Origin: JACMRP01 sp047302465
Lineage (GTDB): Bacteria > Bdellovibrionota > Bdellovibrionia > Bdellovibrionales > Bdellovibrionaceae
Reading direction: 5' to 3'
Assembly: GCF_047302465.1 (NCBI RefSeq)
Contig: NZ_CP178621.1
Coordinates: forward strand, 2,604,001-2,668,000
Length of the DNA: 64,000 nucleotides
Shown: positions 50,044 through 58,840 of the stretch, one piece after another
How the letters are laid out: every line of letters starts with the position of its first letter
Position numbering within the stretch: the stretch's first letter is position 1
Notes under the pieces: model-generated
Told to the model about the DNA's origin: nothing
Database searches by the model: none
What the model saw: the letters and a program-made list of their open reading frames with translations, nothing else
Position numbers and translations under genes: made by a program

Positions 50044-52973
50044 TACGGATTCGCCTCATAAGTTAATTCACGGGCAACTTCTTCTTTTACGAAAGCTTCG
50101 ATATTGTCGCCGACTTTAACGTCGTTGAAGTTTTCGATGCCGATACCGCACTCAAAACCAGTCGCCACTTCTTTAGCGTCATCTTTGAAGCGTTTCAGAG
50201 AAGAAATCTTGCCTTCGTAAACGATCTTACCGTCACGGATCAAACGAGCCATGTTAGATCTTTGGATCTTACCATCTACTACGAAGCAACCTGCAATCGT
50301 TCCAATTTTAGGCACTGTAAAGATGTTGCGGACTTCCGCACGACCCATAACTTTTTCGACGATGTCTGGAGTAAGAAGACCTGACATTGCCTTTTTCAAA
50401 TCATCCACAAGTTCGTATACGATCGAGTAAGTACGGATATCTACTCCCGCACGTTTTGCAGCCGTTTGAGCGCCGCCATCAGGACGTACGTTGAAACCGA
50501 TAATGATACCGTTCGCAGTATTCGCCAAAAGAACGTCAGATTCGCTGATACCACCCACCGCAGAGTGAATCACACGTGTTTTCACTTCAGCAGTAGAAAG
50601 CTTACGAATCATGCCGTTGATCGCTTCCAAAGATCCGTGAACATCGGCTTTCAATACGATCGCCAACTCTTTCACATCACCTTTAGTAACTTTCGAGAAA
50701 ATGTCTTCTAGAGACATTTTCGAAGCAGGAGTATACTCTGCTTTCTTTGCTTGATCTGCGCGAAGCTCAGAAACTTCAGTCGCAGTTTGCTCATCTTTAA
50801 CGATGTCAAAACGATCGCCCGCTGCCGGAGTGCCCTCAAGGCCCAAAACCTCTACCGGAGTACCAGGTCCTGCTTCTTGAACACGCTCACCACGGTCGTT
50901 CGTCAAAGAACGTACGCGTCCTTTGATTGTACCGGCAACGATGTACTGACCAATTTTGACAGTTCCATCTTTAACCAACAACGTAGCAACGTTTCCTTTT
51001 CCCTTTTCCATTTTGGCTTCGATCACAAGACCGGTACCAGAACGTTGAGGATTTGCTTTAAGATCTTGCAACTCAGCCACCAAGTGGATGTTTTCAAGAA
51101 GCTCTTTAATACCCGTTTTCTTCAAAGCAGAAACTTCTACGAAGATCGTAGTACCGCCCCACTCTTCAGGAACGATTTCAAGCTCGGTCAATTGTTGCTT
51201 AATTTTTTCAGGATTCGCACCTGGCTTATCAATTTTATTAACTGCAACGATGATAGGAACGCCTGCTGCTTTAGCGTGATTAATCGCCTCTGCAGTTTGT
51301 GGCATCATACCGTCATCCGCTGCAACCACGATCACAGCGATATCTGTTGCATTCGCTCCACGCGCACGCATTGCCGTAAAGGCTTCGTGGCCCGGAGTAT
51401 CTAGGAATGTAATCAAAGAACCATCATCCAACTTCACATTGTAGGCACCGATATGCTGAGTGATACCGCCGGCCTCGCCTGCAGCCACATTCGCTTTACG
51501 GATAGCATCCAACAAGCTGGTTTTACCATGGTCAACGTGACCCATGATGGTTACAACCGGTGGACGAGTGATAGCTTCTGCTTCGAGATTTCCGAAGGCA
51601 GTCTCTGTCGCTACGTCTTCCGCTGTTTTAAATACGTTTTGCGCTTCCCAACCGAACTCTGGAACGATCAATGCAATTGTATCGAAGTCCAAAGCTGTAT
51701 TCATCGTCGCCATCACACCATTTTGCATGAGGGATTTGATGAGTTGAGGAGCTTTCACGCCCATCTCCATCGCCATATCGCTCAACTTCATGGTGTTGTT
51801 CACCTTAAGAATACGCTTCAAAGCTTTTGGAGTAGTAATTTGAGTTTTCATGCTAGCGCGTTCCAACATGCCTTTTTTCTTTTTAGGCTGGAACACCATC
51901 TCACGCTTACGGAACTCAACCGCATTAAAGTTTGCGATTTGTTCTTCTTGCTCACGCTCTTTTGCAGAAGGACCTGCTGCCGCCGGGCCAGCCGGAGGAC
52001 CGCTCGGAGCGAATTTAGGTTTCTTCTTATCGTCAAAACGTCCATGACGACTTTCTGCTGTTTCTTCTACCACCTCAGGTGCTGCAGCCATGAAACCCGC
52101 ACGAATGTTGCGATTTTGAGCCGTGCGAGGAGCACCACCAAAACCGCCCGGACGAGGAGCGCCACCGAAACCAGGACGATCACCACCCTGGCCTCCGCCT
52201 TGTCCACGATCTCCACCTGGTCTTTGTGGAGCTTGTTGAGCCACACGGGAAAGATCCATGCGACCAATGATATTTTTACGACCAATACTTGGAGCCGCCG
52301 TTGCTGCACTTGCAACACCGCTGCTACCAACAGTAACTTCTTTCTTACGAGCAACACCTGCTGCCACCGGAGCTGCCGCTGCTACGGGAGCTGCTGGCGC
52401 TTCTGGTGCTGCTGCGGCAGGAGCTGGTGTTTCCACCGCTGCTGGAGCTTCAACAGGTTCTGCTTTTTTAGCGACTGGAGCCGGTGCTTCAACAGCCGGA
52501 GCCGCCTCTTGAACTACTTCTTCTTCAGCTTCTTCTTTTTCAACAACAGCTGCTTTTTTACGAACTACTTTTGTAGCCGTTTTTGCAGTTTCTTCTGCCG
52601 CTTCTTCTTTCGCAGTTTTTGCTTTAACTGCTTCCGGAGCTTCTTCAGCACCCGCCGTGGCCTTACGACGAACTACTGTAGATTTTGCCGGAGCCGAAGC
52701 TGCCGCTGCGGTTTCTGCTGCAGCTACTGCTGCTGCCGCCGCAGGAGCTGCCTTTTTGGCAGGGGCTTTACGAGTCGCCGCTTTTTTAGGTTTCGCTTCC
52801 TCAGTCGATTTATCACCGCCACTGAGTTTGACTTTAATTTGCTCAAGAACTTCCGGCTCAAGCTCCGACATATGGCTCTTCACAGGAAGGTGCCACTCGC
52901 GGATCTTGTCCATCAAGGCCAATGGGGTCATCCCAATTTCTTTGGCAAATTCAAAAACTTTTGGATTACTCAC
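50043..52973 (-). CDS. infB: Translation initiation factor IF-2
   Basis: 976 residues. The N-terminal IF2_N domain (KVFEFAKEIGMTPLALMDKI) is followed by a long Ala/Lys/Pro-rich linker (about 60-250) and a Gly/Arg-rich RGG-like stretch (RPGGDRGQGGGQGGDRPGF). The GTPase domain begins near residue 475 with GHVDHGKTSLLDAIRK, FLDTPGHEAF and NKIDKPGANP. C-terminal domains end in the fMet-tRNA-binding region. Length is above common bacterial IF-2, mostly in the linker. Confidence 0.97.
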   Translation of the reverse strand: MSNPKVFEFAKEIGMTPLALMDKIREWHLPVKSHMSELEPEVLEQIKVKLSGGDKSTEEAKPKKAATRKAPAKKAAPAAAAAVAAAETAAAASAPAKSTVVRRKATAGAEEAPEAVKAKTAKEEAAEETAKTATKVVRKKAAVVEKEEAEEEVVQEAAPAVEAPAPVAKKAEPVEAPAAVETPAPAAAAPEAPAAPVAAAAPVAAGVARKKEVTVGSSGVASAATAAPSIGRKNIIGRMDLSRVAQQAPQRPGGDRGQGGGQGGDRPGFGGAPRPGGFGGAPRTAQNRNIRAGFMAAAPEVVEETAESRHGRFDDKKKPKFAPSGPPAGPAAAGPSAKEREQEEQIANFNAVEFRKREMVFQPKKKKGMLERASMKTQITTPKALKRILKVNNTMKLSDMAMEMGVKAPQLIKSLMQNGVMATMNTALDFDTIALIVPEFGWEAQNVFKTAEDVATETAFGNLEAEAITRPPVVTIMGHVDHGKTSLLDAIRKANVAAGEAGGITQHIGAYNVKLDDGSLITFLDTPGHEAFTAMRARGANATDIAVIVVAADDGMMPQTAEAINHAKAAGVPIIVAVNKIDKPGANPEKIKQQLTELEIVPEEWGGTTIFVEVSALKKTGIKELLENIHLVAELQDLKANPQRSGTGLVIEAKMEKGKGNVATLLVKDGTVKIGQYIVAGTIKGRVRSLTNDRGERVQEAGPGTPVEVLGLEGTPAAGDRFDIVKDEQTATEVSELRADQAKKAEYTPASKMSLEDIFSKVTKGDVKELAIVLKADVHGSLEAINGMIRKLSTAEVKTRVIHSAVGGISESDVLLANTANGIIIGFNVRPDGGAQTAAKRAGVDIRTYSIVYELVDDLKKAMSGLLTPDIVEKVMGRAEVRNIFTVPKIGTIAGCFVVDGKIQRSNMARLIRDGKIVYEGKISSLKRFKDDAKEVATGFECGIGIENFNDVKVGDNIEAFVKEEVARELTYEANP

Positions 52974-53025
52974 TTAGACTCCTAAAATAGTTTAACTCTC
53001 GCCCAAAATACTTAAATACAATTAT

Positions 53026-53050
53026 AGTCCGCGTTCTCGGCCATCCGGCC
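53026..53050. repeat. Dispersed GC-rich repeat, copy 1 (infB-nusA spacer)
   Basis: AGTCCGCGTTC then TCGGCCATCCGGCC, nearly identical to the copy at 56419-56442 apart from a one-base indel. GGCC-ATCC-GGCC can form a short stem. It lies 3' of nusA on the minus strand. Confidence 0.6.
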
Positions 53051-53060
53051 TGAGCTGAGA

Positions 53061-54458
53061 CTAGCCTTCGCTGTCTTCTTGAGCTCCGAGTTTTTCCAAC
53101 TCTTGCTTCAAGCGAAGATCCGCTTGTTCCTTCGCAGATCCGCCAGCTTTGCTTTCTTTCGCTGCTGTTGGAGCTGTTGGGATTGGCGTGCCTTCTTTTT
53201 CATACTTAGCAATCAAAGCTTTCGCTTCGTTGATCAATTTCTCTGCGCGCTCTGGATCGTCATAACCAGGAATAGTCATGATCTCTTCAACTGGCGCATT
53301 TGCTACAGATTGGAAAGAACCGAAACCAGATTGGAAGATATTTTGCGCCATTGTTTGATTCATACCAGGAATCAACATCAAGTTGAAGATAGACTCTGCC
53401 GTACGAGACGCCGCTGAAGATTCAGAAATGATATCCAATTTCCAAGTCGTCAATTTTGCAGCCAAACGAACGTTTTGTCCACGTTTACCGATGGCCAAGC
53501 TCAATTGACTGTCTGGCACAACCACTTCCATCTCTTTGTTTGCTTCATCAACAAACACGCGAGAGATCTCAGCTGGAGCCAAAGCGTTGCACGCAAAACG
53601 TGTTACGTCTTCATCCCAAGGAACGATGTCGATTTTCTCGCCACGAAGTTCTTGCACGATGTTTTGTACGCGAGAACCCTTCATACCAACGCAAGCCCCT
53701 ACTGGGTCTACAGAGTTGTCTTTAGAGCGAACCGCGATTTTCGCACGTTGTCCTGGTTCACGAGCAGCACTCATGATCTCAACAACGCCGTCATAGATTT
53801 CTGGAACTTCCATTTCGAAAAGTTTCATCAAATAACGTTCGTCCGCGCGCGACATGATGATTTGCGGACCACGAGTCGTTTGACGAACTTCCGACAAGTA
53901 ACCTTGAATGCGGTCGCCCGGTTTATAAGACTCACCAGGGATTTGTTCACGTGGTGGGATGTACGCTTCCGTACGACCCAAATCGACAACGATCGCGCCT
54001 TTTTCTACACGGCGAGCGATACCAGAAGCGATTTCGCCTTTTCTTTCTTCAAACTCGTTGAAGATGATAGAGCGTTCAGCATCACGCACTTTTTGCATGA
54101 TGATTTGTTTTGCAGTTTGAGCAGCAATACGGCCAAGTTCACCAGCATCCATTTTGATACCGATAGAGTCGCCTTCTTGCGCTTGAGGATCGAGTTTCAA
54201 AGCTTCATCCATTGGGATTTCAACTTCTTCGTCGATGTATTTTTCACGGGGAACAACTTCTTTAAATTGGAAAAGTTCAACTTCGCCAGTTTCTTCGTTG
54301 TAGGTGGCTTCGATCTCGCGGTATGTGCCGTATTTCTTACGGGCAGCAACAAGCATACCTTGAGTGATAGCTTCTACCACTACTTGCTTGTCGATACCTT
54401 TATCTTTACCGACTTGTTCAATTACGCGACTGAGATCTGTAAACATGTTGTCAGCCAT
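53061..54458 (-). CDS. nusA: Transcription termination/antitermination factor NusA
   Basis: 465 residues. N-terminal RNA polymerase-binding part, S1 domain (IARRVEKGAIVVDLGRTEAY), KH1 (GACVGMKGSRVQNIVQEL) and KH2 (LAIGKRGQNVRLAAKLTTW), then a C-terminal helix-hairpin-helix repeat (LIPGMNQTMAQNIFQSG, IPGYDDPERAEKLINEA). The final acidic tail is lysine/glutamate-rich. Works in pausing, antitermination and translation coupling. Follows rimP by 19 nt. Confidence 0.97.
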   Translation of the reverse strand: MADNMFTDLSRVIEQVGKDKGIDKQVVVEAITQGMLVAARKKYGTYREIEATYNEETGEVELFQFKEVVPREKYIDEEVEIPMDEALKLDPQAQEGDSIGIKMDAGELGRIAAQTAKQIIMQKVRDAERSIIFNEFEERKGEIASGIARRVEKGAIVVDLGRTEAYIPPREQIPGESYKPGDRIQGYLSEVRQTTRGPQIIMSRADERYLMKLFEMEVPEIYDGVVEIMSAAREPGQRAKIAVRSKDNSVDPVGACVGMKGSRVQNIVQELRGEKIDIVPWDEDVTRFACNALAPAEISRVFVDEANKEMEVVVPDSQLSLAIGKRGQNVRLAAKLTTWKLDIISESSAASRTAESIFNLMLIPGMNQTMAQNIFQSGFGSFQSVANAPVEEIMTIPGYDDPERAEKLINEAKALIAKYEKEGTPIPTAPTAAKESKAGGSAKEQADLRLKQELEKLGAQEDSEG

Positions 54459-54477
54459 TTAACTCACCTCTTCTAGG

Positions 54478-55032
54478 TTATTTTTTTTGTCCCTTAGTTA
54501 AAACAAAAAGCACTTTTGATTTTTCCACGGCGGAGAAAGGAATACTCACTTCCTCGTCTTTGAGTTGGAATTTCAGCGTCTCACCGTCAAATGCTTTTAA
54601 TACTTCTTCAATTTGTTTTGCGTTCTTCATGCCCTTGGTTGTGACACCAAAGCTTTCAAGAGCTTGGCCCACTTTGACCCAGATTTTTTTGCCAACGACT
54701 TTTTCAAAGTGCCATGGCTTACGCAGGATGCGGTCTGCACCCGGGCTTGAAACTTCGAGGTTGTAGGCCTCGCCAGGAATCAGGTCTTCTTGAGCGTCTA
54801 AAATTTCATTGAGTGCTCGAGATACATTGGCGCAGTCATCGATGCTAACGCCTTGCCCCTCTTCTCCCGTCGCAGTTGCTGCAGGAGTTTCTCTATCAAT
54901 ATATAAACGGAGCGTACGACCTTTACCGATACCAACGAATTCGATATCGTACAAAATGCAACCTTCACGCGAGGTTACCTCTTGCGCTACTTCTTCTACT
55001 TTTGCCATCCACGATGGATTTGATTCGGTCAT
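54478..55032 (-). CDS. rimP: Ribosome maturation factor RimP
   Basis: 184 residues. CILYDIEFVGIGKGRTLRLYID in the N-terminal domain and VSIDDCANVSRALNEILDAQ, YNLEVSSPGADRILRKPWHF in the middle are RimP signatures. Assists 30S subunit maturation. First gene of the rimP-nusA-infB unit. Its leader contains two hairpin sets that compete (see 55111-55150). Confidence 0.94.
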   Translation of the reverse strand: MTESNPSWMAKVEEVAQEVTSREGCILYDIEFVGIGKGRTLRLYIDRETPAATATGEEGQGVSIDDCANVSRALNEILDAQEDLIPGEAYNLEVSSPGADRILRKPWHFEKVVGKKIWVKVGQALESFGVTTKGMKNAKQIEEVLKAFDGETLKFQLKDEEVSIPFSAVEKSKVLFVLTKGQKK

Positions 55033-55110
55033 TAAGTTTTGATTTCCTAAGTTGCTGTCTAATTTCGCCTGACCCGAGTTGATGAAACTAAGTCAGAATT
55101 GAATCAGTCT

Positions 55111-55150
55111 AGCTCCGGCCCTCGGGGCCTACGCATCCAGCCGGAGGCTG
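55111..55150 (-). promoter_or_regulatory. Rim leader with competing hairpins
   Basis: CAGCCGGAGGCTG (55138-55150) and GGCCCTCGGGGCC (55117-55129) can each form local hairpins. CTCCGGC (55113-55119) can instead pair with GCCGGAG (55140-55146), which disrupts both. The set lies in the rimP leader and could act as an attenuator. Confidence 0.4.
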
Positions 55151-55182
55151 AAAAACGCAAAACGGGCCCTTCAAGGCCCGTT
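55151..55182 (-). terminator. Intrinsic terminator of the GNAT/SurA-like pair
   Basis: AACGGGCC (55161-55168) pairs with GGCCCGTT (55175-55182); on the minus strand it is followed by TTGCGTTTTT. It separates this pair from the rimP leader. Confidence 0.85.
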
Positions 55183-55223
55183 CGAGTGTGAAACTAGCAA
55201 AAAAGGCTAAGCGATGCAAGGGT

Positions 55224-55667
55224 TTATCTCAGGGTATAGAGCCAAGCCGTGCCGCCATTGGGGTAGTAGTTGCTGCGAATCCCCATTCTCTTAAAACCTA
55301 AGGACTCATAGAGCCGCCAAGCCCGCGTATTTTCGTCGTGAACCTCTAACCACAGTTCGCGGTCTGCAGGTTTTACAACAATCAGATGTCCCATAAGGCT
55401 GCGCGTCAATCCGCGCTTCCAACTGTCGGGATGGCTGGCGACCACAGAAATCTCCCACGCCACCGGGGTCACACGATACAAGATAAAGCTCATTAACCGT
55501 CCGCCGTCAAAGATCCCCCACCCCTCCGTTGAACGGAACTCTGCGCGCAAACTCTCTGGGGGCCACTGAAAACCGACAAGATCTGGATGGGCGCGATAAA
55601 GATCGGCCACCACCTGCAGGACACGCCCTTCATCATCAGGAGTGAGAGGGCGCATTTCAAAACTCAC
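55224..55667 (-). CDS. GNAT-family acetyltransferase
   Basis: 147 residues, a normal single-domain length. VASHPDSWKRGLTRSLMGHL aligns with the acetyl-CoA pyrophosphate loop (the usual R/Q-x-x-G-x-G/A is partly changed to RGLTRS). YESLGFKRMGIRSNYYPNGG is the typical C-terminal pattern of RimI-like enzymes. Substrate unknown. Overlaps the SurA-like gene stop. Confidence 0.82.
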   Translation of the reverse strand: MSFEMRPLTPDDEGRVLQVVADLYRAHPDLVGFQWPPESLRAEFRSTEGWGIFDGGRLMSFILYRVTPVAWEISVVASHPDSWKRGLTRSLMGHLIVVKPADRELWLEVHDENTRAWRLYESLGFKRMGIRSNYYPNGGTAWLYTLR

Positions 55668-56323
55668 TGCGCGCCTACTTTGTTATTGAGATTCTCAGCC
55701 AAGATATTACGAACTTTGTACTTACGCTTGATGATTTCAAACCACGCGCGCGTACGCTCTTCCAATTGCTGCTGAGACAGGAAGGTTTTGATGTTGTCTT
55801 TGAACGTCGTAAACGGCATGCCGCCGAACTTCAAACGATTCTTCTCGTAGTAAGCGAGCGCTTCGGCGTCACTCACAATTCCCACCATTGAATTTGTCTT
55901 AAATTGAATGAAGGCCTTCGCCGTCAGTTTTTGCGCCACGAACTTCTTTAGCTCTGCGGGACTTACTTCTAAAGACTCCCAATAAGCTTTTCCATCAACA
56001 GCTTTTTCGACTTTGCGAACAGATTGCTGAATCTGTTCTTCCGAGATTTTTGCGACCGAGAAACTCTCAGCCTCGCGGTCCACAACCACTTCGAGGAGCA
56101 ATGCGGTCACCTCGTTCATCATGCCTGCATCGCCCAAACGCACTTCGTGCAGGCTCGCCTTTGCATCTTTGGCAGGAAATAAAATGCGATCTAGCACAGC
56201 CGAGATCTGAACCTCACGACTGGTGACCACACGATCCCCCACTTGCCCAACAGATTGTGAAATCACCGTTGGGGTCGCCGCTATTGATAGAGCACTGAAT
56301 GCTAAAAGCAAAAACATCTTCAT
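55664..56323 (-). CDS. SurA N-terminal-like periplasmic chaperone-type protein
   Basis: 219 residues. Signal peptide ends near ALSIAA. The mature helical domain begins VISQSVGQVGDRVVTSREVQ, the opening pattern of SurA/PpiC-type chaperone domains, and carries helices up to RAWFEIIKRKYKVRNILA. No parvulin domain is present, so it would act without PPIase activity. Overlaps the GNAT gene by 4 nt. Possible role in outer-membrane protein folding, inferred from the adjacent barrel gene. Confidence 0.68.
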   Translation of the reverse strand: MKMFLLLAFSALSIAATPTVISQSVGQVGDRVVTSREVQISAVLDRILFPAKDAKASLHEVRLGDAGMMNEVTALLLEVVVDREAESFSVAKISEEQIQQSVRKVEKAVDGKAYWESLEVSPAELKKFVAQKLTAKAFIQFKTNSMVGIVSDAEALAYYEKNRLKFGGMPFTTFKDNIKTFLSQQQLEERTRAWFEIIKRKYKVRNILAENLNNKVGAQ

Positions 56324-56349
56324 GCTTTTAGGATGACACTAGCGCCTAA

Positions 56350-56385
56350 AAAAAGAAAGCCCTTATGATTTCTCATAAAGGCCTT
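56350..56385 (-). terminator. Intrinsic terminator after the 56467 gene
   Basis: On the minus strand, a 13-bp stem (complement of 56373-56385 and 56356-56368) with two G-T wobbles is followed by CTTTTTTTAGG. It closes the outer-membrane protein unit and precedes the SurA-like gene. Confidence 0.9.
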
Positions 56386-56418
56386 CAACCACTAGGAATT
56401 AGTTTTTAAATCTAACTT

Positions 56419-56464
56419 AGTCCGCGTTCGGGCCATCCGGCCCTACCGCTCCTCGGCGTGCGCC
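56419..56464. repeat. Dispersed GC-rich repeat, copy 2, with palindrome
   Basis: AGTCCGCGTTC then GGGCCATCCGGCC (56419-56442) matches copy 1 at 53026 except one indel. A separate palindrome CGGCG-TG-CGCCG lies at 56453-56464, at the end of the outer-membrane protein gene. Both can fold in RNA. Confidence 0.6.
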
Positions 56465-56466
56465 GA

Positions 56467-57660
56467 CTAGAAATTCACCTTAGCTGCGATAGCGAGTGTG
56501 TAGTAGCTCAGCTTTTCAAGCGGAGTACCACCACTGTAGTAAGGTCCAGTCACGATTGCCTGATTGTCCACACGGCTTGAAAGATTGAACATGTAACGGT
56601 ACTCGAAACCAAGAGTAAACTTCTTGCTAAGTTCCAAGTCCACACCTGCAGTCAAACCCAAGTCAACAGCGTGTGAATCGCTTGTTGTACCATTGTTGTT
56701 GTATTGATTGTTATAACCCAACACTTGTGACCAGTCGTACTTACGATAGCTGTAAGACACCAATCCACCAACAACCGGACGAACCATACCAGAAATCAAC
56801 TGGTACTTCGCTGCAATCGCACCTTGATATTGATCAGCGTCGATCAAATCTGGGTAGTATGGATTCACGTAACCATCGATTTTCTCAACAGTGTAGTTAG
56901 AGTACATGAATGAACCTTCAACGATGAGGGCGTCAAACTTTGTACCGAAAGCCGCACCGAATGCATAGTTACCACGAACGTTTCTAACATCCGGATAATC
57001 ACCGATACCAGCAATCGCGCTGAAGTATTTTACTTCAGTTGGAGCTACTTGAGTTTCAACTTTCATCGCGCTTTGCAATTCTTCACGAACTACATCACGC
57101 AAGTTTTCTTTAGGCTCTACCGGAGTCACAATAACAGGAGCTTGAGCTGCTGCTTGTTGTGTGTTCACGCTGACATTTGAGTTCTCAGCGCTGATCTGAG
57201 TTGTAGAACCTTGCAATTGTTCAAACTTATTTCCAAAGAGAACATCTGCACGTTTTTTCTCGTCTTCAAGACGAGAAGATTCCAACTTCTCAACGATTTT
57301 TTGCTCTGTTTGGATCTCAGCGTCCTGACGAGATTTTCTCATCTGTTCCGCACGAGATTCCACAAGCGGAGAAGATTCAATCAACGCCACTGGCTGTTTT
57401 TGAATCTGTTGTGCTTGAGCATTTGCGTTTGAAGTAGGAGTCGCCTGATTTAAAATATAAATCGGCTGGCTGCCATTCCCAGCAGAACCTGCAACGCTCG
57501 CACTTGTTGGAGCTTGTGCCGCTGGAGCAGTGTTAGCCTGCTTTTGCGCATACATTTGGTCGAGTTCTTGATCGACCTCGGCATCGAAGTTCGTGCTTTG
57601 AGCTAAACTCAAATTAGGAACGATACTTAGAGCCGCAAGGATATAGAAATACTTCTTCAT
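56467..57660 (-). CDS. Outer-membrane protein with coiled-coil and barrel
   Basis: 397 residues. Signal peptide ends LSLAQ. A Gln/Ala-rich region (to about 70) and coiled-coil (about 95-145, SRAEQMRKSRQDAEIQTEQK) precede a C-terminal barrel of about 180 residues (YFSAIAGIGDYPDVRNVRGN to YYTLAIAAKVNF) with the aromatic last residue of outer-membrane proteins. The coiled-coil may span the periplasm to peptidoglycan. A strong terminator follows. Confidence 0.78.
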   Translation of the reverse strand: MKKYFYILAALSIVPNLSLAQSTNFDAEVDQELDQMYAQKQANTAPAAQAPTSASVAGSAGNGSQPIYILNQATPTSNANAQAQQIQKQPVALIESSPLVESRAEQMRKSRQDAEIQTEQKIVEKLESSRLEDEKKRADVLFGNKFEQLQGSTTQISAENSNVSVNTQQAAAQAPVIVTPVEPKENLRDVVREELQSAMKVETQVAPTEVKYFSAIAGIGDYPDVRNVRGNYAFGAAFGTKFDALIVEGSFMYSNYTVEKIDGYVNPYYPDLIDADQYQGAIAAKYQLISGMVRPVVGGLVSYSYRKYDWSQVLGYNNQYNNNGTTSDSHAVDLGLTAGVDLELSKKFTLGFEYRYMFNLSSRVDNQAIVTGPYYSGGTPLEKLSYYTLAIAAKVNF

Positions 57661-57989
57661 AGAGTTCTCCTCGTGGTTTAGCTTTTTGTGTCCAAAAGGC
57701 GTAGAGCAATGCCTGTGCCAAAAATGCCGTTTTTGGGCCGCTGCGTCTAAGTGTTTGATATCAAAGCCCGAATGAAATTATGGAAGCTGGGGCATTTTGG
57801 CCCTGAAACCGCAAAAAGTGACGAGTTTGGAAACACTCCCTGAAAGGATTTCATAAACCCTTGTTATTCCTGTCTAACATTCTTCGGCTTTGTCTCAGAG
57901 TGAATCGTCCAAGTCGAACCTATTAGATCTGAGGTGGCACTGGTCTTGTTATATCTATAGATAAGTGAACCCTCTAAAAGGAGTTAGAT
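57661..57989. other. Intergenic region between divergent outer-membrane genes
   Basis: 329 nt holding both promoters. It contains a perfect hairpin CCAAAAA/TTTTTGG (57718-57736) in the leader of the minus gene and a sigma-54-like element at 57935-57949 for the plus gene. Nothing else in it looks like a gene. Confidence 0.7.
57935..57949 (+). promoter_or_regulatory. Sigma-54-like promoter element
   Basis: TGGCAC (57935-57940), 5 nt, then TTGT (57946-57949). Consensus is TGGCAC-N5-TTGC; the -12 base is T instead of C, so the match is imperfect. A TATA-rich stretch just downstream could instead serve a sigma-70 promoter. Confidence 0.3.
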
Positions 57990-58649
57990 ATGAAAAACCT
58001 GATGGCCGCAATGATTGCAGTAAGCCTTGTAAGCTCAATGGCTTTCGCCCAGGGCACTTCAAATACAAAACTTCGTAAGAAAGCCCCAACGACTTACAAC
58101 TACGATCCAGACACGCTCAGAACCGCAATCCGTTCTGAATACATGGTAGATGGCTTTAACCTGGGTTTTGAATACGTGAATATCAACAGTCGCCAATTCG
58201 ACGTCAAAAGCAAAGTCACCGGCACAGTTCAGAAAGGCTTGAAAGAAGAAGGCAACCCAACCGGCAACCAAGTTGGTGTTAAATTCGGTTACAAGCAAAT
58301 CCGCCGTGGCGGCATGGGATGGGATCTGAACGCCAGCCTTCTTAAAAACACGAAGCGCCCTGAAGGAACTGCTGAAGTTAACATGTTTGCGCCGTCTGCG
58401 AACTTTGTGGTGTCAGCCCCAGAATACGTCTATGGCTCTTTAGGTGTGAACTCGATGGTTCTTTTTGGCGAAGCTGAATCGAACTACTCTGCTCGCCTCG
58501 GTTACCAAGTCGGTGGCGGCTTAGTTCTAGGCAAGAATTTCAACATGGAAGTCTTCTATAGCTGGGTGAACTACGGTGAAGAAACTCAGTATGCTTTGAT
58601 GGAGAATCGAAGCACGACAACGAACGCTCGCCTCATTTACGCTTTCTAA
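57990..58649 (+). CDS. Predicted outer-membrane barrel protein
   Basis: 219 residues. Signal peptide MKNLMAAMIAVSLVSSMAFA. The mature part begins with a short basic segment and continues in alternating strands (YMVDGFNLGFEYVNINS, QVGVKFGYKQIRR, ARLGYQVGGGLVLGK) ending TTTNARLIYAF. Function unknown. An AAAGGAG ribosome site lies close before the ATG. A sigma-54-like element lies about 50 nt upstream. Confidence 0.75.
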   Translation: MKNLMAAMIAVSLVSSMAFAQGTSNTKLRKKAPTTYNYDPDTLRTAIRSEYMVDGFNLGFEYVNINSRQFDVKSKVTGTVQKGLKEEGNPTGNQVGVKFGYKQIRRGGMGWDLNASLLKNTKRPEGTAEVNMFAPSANFVVSAPEYVYGSLGVNSMVLFGEAESNYSARLGYQVGGGLVLGKNFNMEVFYSWVNYGEETQYALMENRSTTTNARLIYAF

Positions 58650-58669
58650 ATACCCACGCTGAATAACTC

Positions 58670-58724
58670 GCCGCTTCCTTAGCCCAAGAACTGTTAAAAA
58701 CAGCTTGTGCGAAGCGGCCTTTTT
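58670..58724 (+). terminator. Stem-loop after the 57990 gene
   Basis: GCCGCTTC (58670-58677) pairs with GAAGCGGC (58711-58718), enclosing a small CTGTT/AACAG stem, followed by CTTTTTCC. A plausible terminator with a long apical region. Confidence 0.55.
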
Positions 58725-58753
58725 CCATTAGAACATATTTCTATTTTCCAAAT

Positions 58754-58840
58754 GGCCCTGTGGTGGAATTGGTAGACGCGCTGGACTCAAAATCCAGTGC
58801 CCGCAAGGGCGTGGGAGTTCGATTCTCCCCGGGGCCACCA
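58754..58840 (+). tRNA. tRNA-Leu (CAA)
   Basis: 87 nt. Acceptor arm GGCCCTG pairs with CGGGGCC with one G-T pair, followed by A and an encoded CCA. Anticodon arm CTGGA-CTCAAAA-TCCAG gives anticodon CAA (reads UUG). A long variable arm GCCCGCAAGGGC and a T-arm GGGAG-TTCGATT-CTCCC complete a class II tRNA-Leu. Confidence 0.97.

Noticed and set aside
51453..52985. Long plus-strand open frame opposite infB
   Set aside because: Its length comes from low-complexity codons of the IF-2 linker; it is Cys/Arg/Phe-rich, has no ribosome site and is fully antisense to a certain gene.
53475..54476. Plus-strand frame of over 300 codons opposite nusA
   Set aside because: Shadow of the strongly coding minus frame; no ribosome site and no protein-like composition.
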